From contig JAUCBJ010004142.1 of the NCBI GenBank assembly GCA_032718475.1, forward strand, positions 1-20,130: a DNA stretch of 20,130 nt, written 5' to 3'. Within the stretch, counting starts at the first letter, position 1; every line of letters begins with the position of its first letter. Origin of the DNA: Nemertoderma westbladi. Its lineage: Eukaryota > Xenacoelomorpha > Nemertodermatida > Nemertodermatidae. The notes below the pieces were generated by a model, which ran no database searches, was not told the origin of the DNA, and saw only the letters and a list, made by a program, of their open reading frames with translations. The position numbers were made by a program, and so were the translations under genes. This document shows, piece by piece, positions 16,927 through 20,130 of this stretch.

Positions 16927-17113
16927 AAAAAAGCAAACAGTCGGCCGAAGCCGGAGGCGACCTGAAGGTTTGACCCAAGATTTGCTCCCAGTTATTTAAC
17001 TGGTACTCATTTTATCGACCCCAGTGGATGAAAGGCTGAGTAGACCCTGGCGGGGCTGAATCTACAACCAATAGATTGCAGGCCCGGCGCTCAACCAAAT
17101 GAGCTACCCCGCC
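16927..17113 (-). mobile_element. tRNA-derived SINE
   Basis: Read on the minus strand, a 65-nt tRNA-like head (17113-17049) starts GGCGGGG and ends CCCCGCC, complementary as an acceptor stem. It contains the A-box-like TAGCTCATTTGGTTGAGCG and a B-box-like GATTCAGCCCC. The following body has CTTTCATCC, GGGGTCGATAAAATGAGTAC and CAGTTAAATAACTGGGAG, close to the conserved central region known from octopus and squid SINEs. The tail is GC-rich (GCCTCCGGCTTCGGCCGAC) and ends in a short T-run. An RNA polymerase III promoter is therefore internal. It carries no protein. Confidence 0.8.
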
Positions 17114-17133
17114 TTTTTTTTTTTTTTTTTTTT
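17114..17133. repeat. Poly(T)/poly(A) run, 20 bp, at the SINE head
   Basis: On the SINE-coding strand this is a poly(A) directly before the tRNA-like head rather than after the tail, so it may be the tail of another retroposed sequence (17134-17316) into which, or together with which, the SINE inserted. Confidence 0.85.
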
Positions 17134-17456
17134 GAAACCTAACATATACAATTTGATTTATTAATAATCATACTAACAGAATAACAAGTAGAACTATCAA
17201 ATTGCATATCAAATGATCACTGAGTAGGTTTAATAACGCTAACGATAACGGTTATAAGTATGAAATATAAGGAGAAGGTTTAAAAATGTCAACTTTTCGA
17301 TGCTTTTCGATGACAAGACGATGCAGTTAGGTGTATAATAATACTGTTCGGGTTTGCAGTTAGCACAACATTAATTAGACCTTGCAGTTAGGTGTATAGT
17401 AATACTGTTCAGGTTTGCAGTTAGCACAACATTAATAGACAATGCAGTTAGGGCTA

Positions 17457-17812
17457 TGGTATATGTGTAGTCTTTACCACCCGTGTACTTTAGCGACCTT
17501 CTAGAGAATTTGTTAGTTAGGTATATAGTTGATTTGCATGCGTCTGGAACAGTTAGCACTTTGGACGAAAAAGAGCACGTTAGCATTTCGAGTGGTTTGC
17601 CGGTATGTGTGAGAGACCTGTTTAACTTCAGGTGTGTCTCCTGTTCTTACACTGCTACCAACAGAAACAGCATGTATTCTGATAGGGTGTTGTCTTAGCA
17701 ACGATAGGCTGGGCTGAGCTGAGGTGAGGTATGCTAGTGTGGGGCGAGCCACGAAGTTGGCGGAGCCTTAGCGAATTGACACTGTTAGGGGGTGGGTCAA
17801 TTTATGCAAATA
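17457..17812. other. No convincing gene
   Basis: A 71-codon plus-strand frame (17483-17698) has no recognised motif. A POU-type octamer ATGCAAAT occurs at about 17803-17810. GCTGAGCTGAGGTGAGG-like purine-rich sequence lies near 17712. Nothing else is seen. Confidence 0.5.
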
Positions 17813-17862
17813 GTTGTCGTCGTCGTCGTCGTCGTTGTCGTCGTCGTCGTCGTCGTCGTCGT
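17813..17862. repeat. (GTC)n microsatellite
   Basis: About 16 GTC trinucleotides with two interruptions. The 315-bp satellite units carry the short seed GTTGTCGTCGTT at their junctions (near 18167 and 18483), so this is an expansion of a satellite edge. Confidence 0.9.
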
Positions 17863-18780
17863 TACGATTTTGACATGCTAATAACTTTGTCGGATTTAAA
17901 GCTGCCAAGTTGAAAATTTGTAGGTATCAATATGAGCAAAAGTTGAGATTTTTGAGAGACTTTCAGACACCATCAGTGCAATGGTCTCCCGCTAGAGGGC
18001 CACATGTCTAAACATTAAATGCCCTCCCATTTCTTTGCTTTTAATCCGTTTAAGCTGAAACTTGGCAGATATGTATTAGACCATTAGCTGTGACTTTCAA
18101 AGGAGGCGAATCCATCTGCAGTTCTCCAGTCTGCCGCTAGAGGGCCAAAGGTCTGAAAGTGAAATCGTTGTCGTCGTTACGATTTTGACATGATAATAAC
18201 TTTGTCGGATTTAAAGCTGCCAAGTTGAAAATTTGTAGGTATCAATATGAGCTAAAGTTGAGATTTTTGAGAGACTTTCAGACACCATCAGTGCAATGGT
18301 CTCCCGCTAGAGGGCCACATGTCTAAACATTAAATGCCCTCCCATTTCTTTGCTTTTAATCCGTTTAAGCTGAAACTTGGCAGATATGTATTAGACCATT
18401 AGCTGTGACTTTCAAAGGAGGCGAATCCATCTGCAGTTCTCCAGTCTGCCGCTAGAGGGCCAAATGTCTGAAAGTGAAATAGTTGTCGTCGTTATGATAT
18501 TGACATGCTTATAACTTTGTCGAATTTAAAGCTGCCAAGTTGAAAATTTGTTTTGTTGAAAATCAGTTCAACAGTCACCCGCTATAGGACTACTTTATGC
18601 CTGAAAGTGAATAGATTCTCCCGTCTCATTGATTTTAATCAGTTTAAGCTGAATCTTGCCATATATTCTGGACCACATGCTGCGTCTTTGTGGGGGGGGG
18701 GGGGGGGGGGGGAGATTTAATCGGTCTGCCGCTATACGACGAAATTTCTGATAGTGAGATCCGTCTCTCATTTCCTTATT
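17861..18780. repeat. 315-bp dimeric satellite, two full units plus a decayed third
   Basis: Unit starts at 17861, 18176 and 18491 (GTTACGATTTTGACATG or close variant), exactly 315 bp apart. Units 1 and 2 differ at only a handful of positions. Unit 3 is diverged, shortened in places and interrupted by a 21-bp G-run. Each unit is itself a dimer of related halves: both halves have CCGCTAGAGGGCCA, followed by GTCTAAA or GTCTGAAAGTG, then a TTTAA(T/A)... GCTG(A/C)(A/C)A run. No frame spans it. Confidence 0.9.
18692..18712. repeat. Poly(G) tract, 21 bp
   Basis: A pure G run inside the decayed third satellite unit; potential G-quadruplex and potential assembly weak point. Confidence 0.9.
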
Positions 18781-19119
18781 CCCTTATCCCAAGATGACCC
18801 TAATCGCCGATGTACGTATGTACCTTATTCATCCAAATACGCTGTGCCTTATGTGGCCCTGGAGATCCCTAATACCTTAATCCTCAGTTCCCACTATACC
18901 GCTTGAGTCCCAAATCCCTGAATAGATATCCCAAGAGGTCCCAAATACCTGATTCCCAAGGCCCAAATACCGCTAATCCCAAATACCTTAATCCCTAATC
19001 CCAGTAATACCTTATTCCCGAATCCCTAGTACCCTTAAATTCCCAAATCCCAAGTCACCTGCTGCCCAGATGGCCCCACTTCCTGTATTCCCAACTCCCA
19101 GATACCCTAGATCCCAAAT
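18781..19119. repeat. Degenerate flank of the CCCAAAT minisatellite
   Basis: CCTTAATCCC, CCCAAATACC and CCCTAATCCC pieces become progressively more regular to the right. This is the decayed outer edge of the array that follows, consistent with sequence turnover being highest in the array interior. Confidence 0.7.
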
Positions 19120-20130
19120 TCCTTATTCCCAAATCCCAAATACCTTATTCCCAAATCCCAAATACCTTATTCCCAAATCCCAAACACCCTTATTCCCAAA
19201 TCCCCTTATTCCCAAATCCCAAATACCTTATTCCCAAATCCCAAATACCTTATTCCCAAATCCCAAATACCTTATTCCCAAATCCCAAATACCCTAATCC
19301 CAAATACCTTATTCCCAAATCCCAAATACCTTATTCCCAAATCCCAAATACCTTATTCCCAAATCCCAAATACCTTATTCCCAAATCCCAAATACCTTAT
19401 TCCCAAATCCCAAATACCTTATTCCCAAATCCCAAATACCCTTATTCCCAAATCCCAAATACCTTATTCCCAAATCCCAAATACCTTATTCCCAAATCCC
19501 AAATACCTTATTCCCAAATCCCAAATACCTTATTCCCAAATCCCAAATACCTTATTCCCAAATCCCAAATACCTTATTCCCAAATCCCAAATACCTTATT
19601 CCCAAATCCCAAATACCTTATTCCCAAATACCTTATTCCCAAATCCCAAATACCTTATTCCCAAATCCCAAATACCCTAATCCCAAATACCTTATTCCCA
19701 AATCCCAAATACCTTATTCCCAAATACCTTATTCCCAAATCCCAAATACCTTATTCCCAAATCCCAAATACCTTATTCCCAAATCCCAAATACCCTATTC
19801 CCAAATACCTTATTCCCAAATCCCAAATACCTTATTCCCAAATCCCAAATACCTTATTCCCAAATCCCAAATACCTTATTCCCAAATCCCAAATACCTTA
19901 TTCCCAAATACCTTATTCCCAAATCCCAAATACCTTATTCCCAAATCCCAAATACCTTATTCCCAAATCCCAAATACCTTATTCCCAAATCCCAAATACC
20001 TTATTCCCAAATCCCAAATACCCTATTCCCAAATACCTTATTCCCAAATCCCAAATACCTTATTCCCAAATCCCAAATACCCTTATTCCCAAATCCCAAA
20101 TACCTTATTCCCAAATCCCAAATACCTTAT
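19120..20130. repeat. 22-bp CCCAAAT-type minisatellite, continues past the window
   Basis: The main unit is TTATTCCCAAAT, then CCCAAAT, then ACC (22 bp). Shorter 15-bp units lacking one CCCAAAT module recur (for example near 19627, 19720, 19800, 19905 and 20028), and CCTAATCCC or CCCTTATTCCC variants occur. More than 40 units are present. It has no coding potential beyond artefactual repeat peptides. Confidence 0.95.

Larger units (their letters stand above)
16861..17456. repeat. 60-bp tandem repeat interrupted by an insertion
   Basis: Unit begins ATGCAGTTAGGTGTATAATA and contains ACTGTTCGGGTTTGCAGTTA and CACAACATTAA. Copies are at 16861-16920, 17321-17380, 17382-17440 and a partial one from 17442. 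The gap from 16927 to 17316 holds the SINE and 183 bp of other sequence. GACGATGCA flanks the gap on both sides (16918-16926, 17317-17325). Confidence 0.85.

Noticed and set aside
17049-17113. Functional tRNA gene
   Set aside because: The acceptor ends pair, but anticodon and T arms do not fold well, and a SINE body follows directly.
17483-17698. 71-codon plus-strand frame
   Set aside because: No recognisable domain and overlaps an equally long minus-strand frame.
19070-19297. 75-codon plus-strand repeat peptide (IPYSQIPN type)
   Set aside because: Pure product of the 22-bp minisatellite, whose period is not a multiple of three.
19120-20130. Telomeric repeat
   Set aside because: The unit is CCCAAAT-based with 22- and 15-bp periods, not the CCCTAA hexamer; CCCTAATCCC is only a rare variant.

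Overview
The window looks like nuclear DNA of an animal, probably a marine invertebrate and possibly a mollusc or other lophotrochozoan. It holds non-LTR retrotransposon (LINE) copies of the endonuclease plus reverse-transcriptase type, a tRNA-derived SINE whose body resembles the core known from cephalopod-type SINEs, inverted-repeat DNA elements, minisatellites and a dimeric satellite. There is no prokaryotic gene packing and there are no operons. The phylum is an inference from repeat style; no host marker gene is present.

Layout. 1-5661 is a nested retroelement complex read on the minus strand. A leader with TATA- and CCAAT-like boxes and a possible LTR edge at 5661 is followed by a gag-like coiled-coil ORF (5038-3965), one in-frame TGA, its continuation (3964-3692), then a long and apparently intact LINE ORF2 (3698-594) with endonuclease and reverse transcriptase. 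After a poly(G) tract comes an Asn-rich and 20-residue-repeat coding frame that runs off the window. 5662-5970 is a small C2H2 zinc-finger ORF that seems cut off by the 5661 edge; upstream it has three evenly spaced CCAAT boxes. 6459-7181 is a 22-bp palindromic minisatellite. 7895-8580 is a fragment of a second LINE family. 9034-10566 is the only convincing host-like gene: an intronless 510-residue protein with a signal sequence or anchor, two PR/SET domains and seven N-glycosylation sequons. 10818-11908 and 15601-16748 are two further, broken copies of the first LINE. Between them lie a 1.5-kb element with inverted ends followed by a partial direct copy of its interior (11911-13835), an AT-rich featureless stretch, and a 383-bp foldback element with a 9-bp target duplication (15113-15495). 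16861-17456 is a 60-bp tandem repeat interrupted by a SINE-bearing insertion. 17813-18780 is a GTC microsatellite joined to a 315-bp dimeric satellite carrying CTCF-core-like motifs. 18780-20130 is a second 22-bp minisatellite that continues past the window.

How the parts relate. Nearly all coding capacity is retroelement-derived and the repeats are nested within one another. The PR/SET gene stands alone between LINE remnants and is the most unusual item: the PR/SET fold is normally found in nuclear PRDM chromatin regulators, yet here it is duplicated, lacks zinc fingers, and sits behind a secretory-pathway signal.
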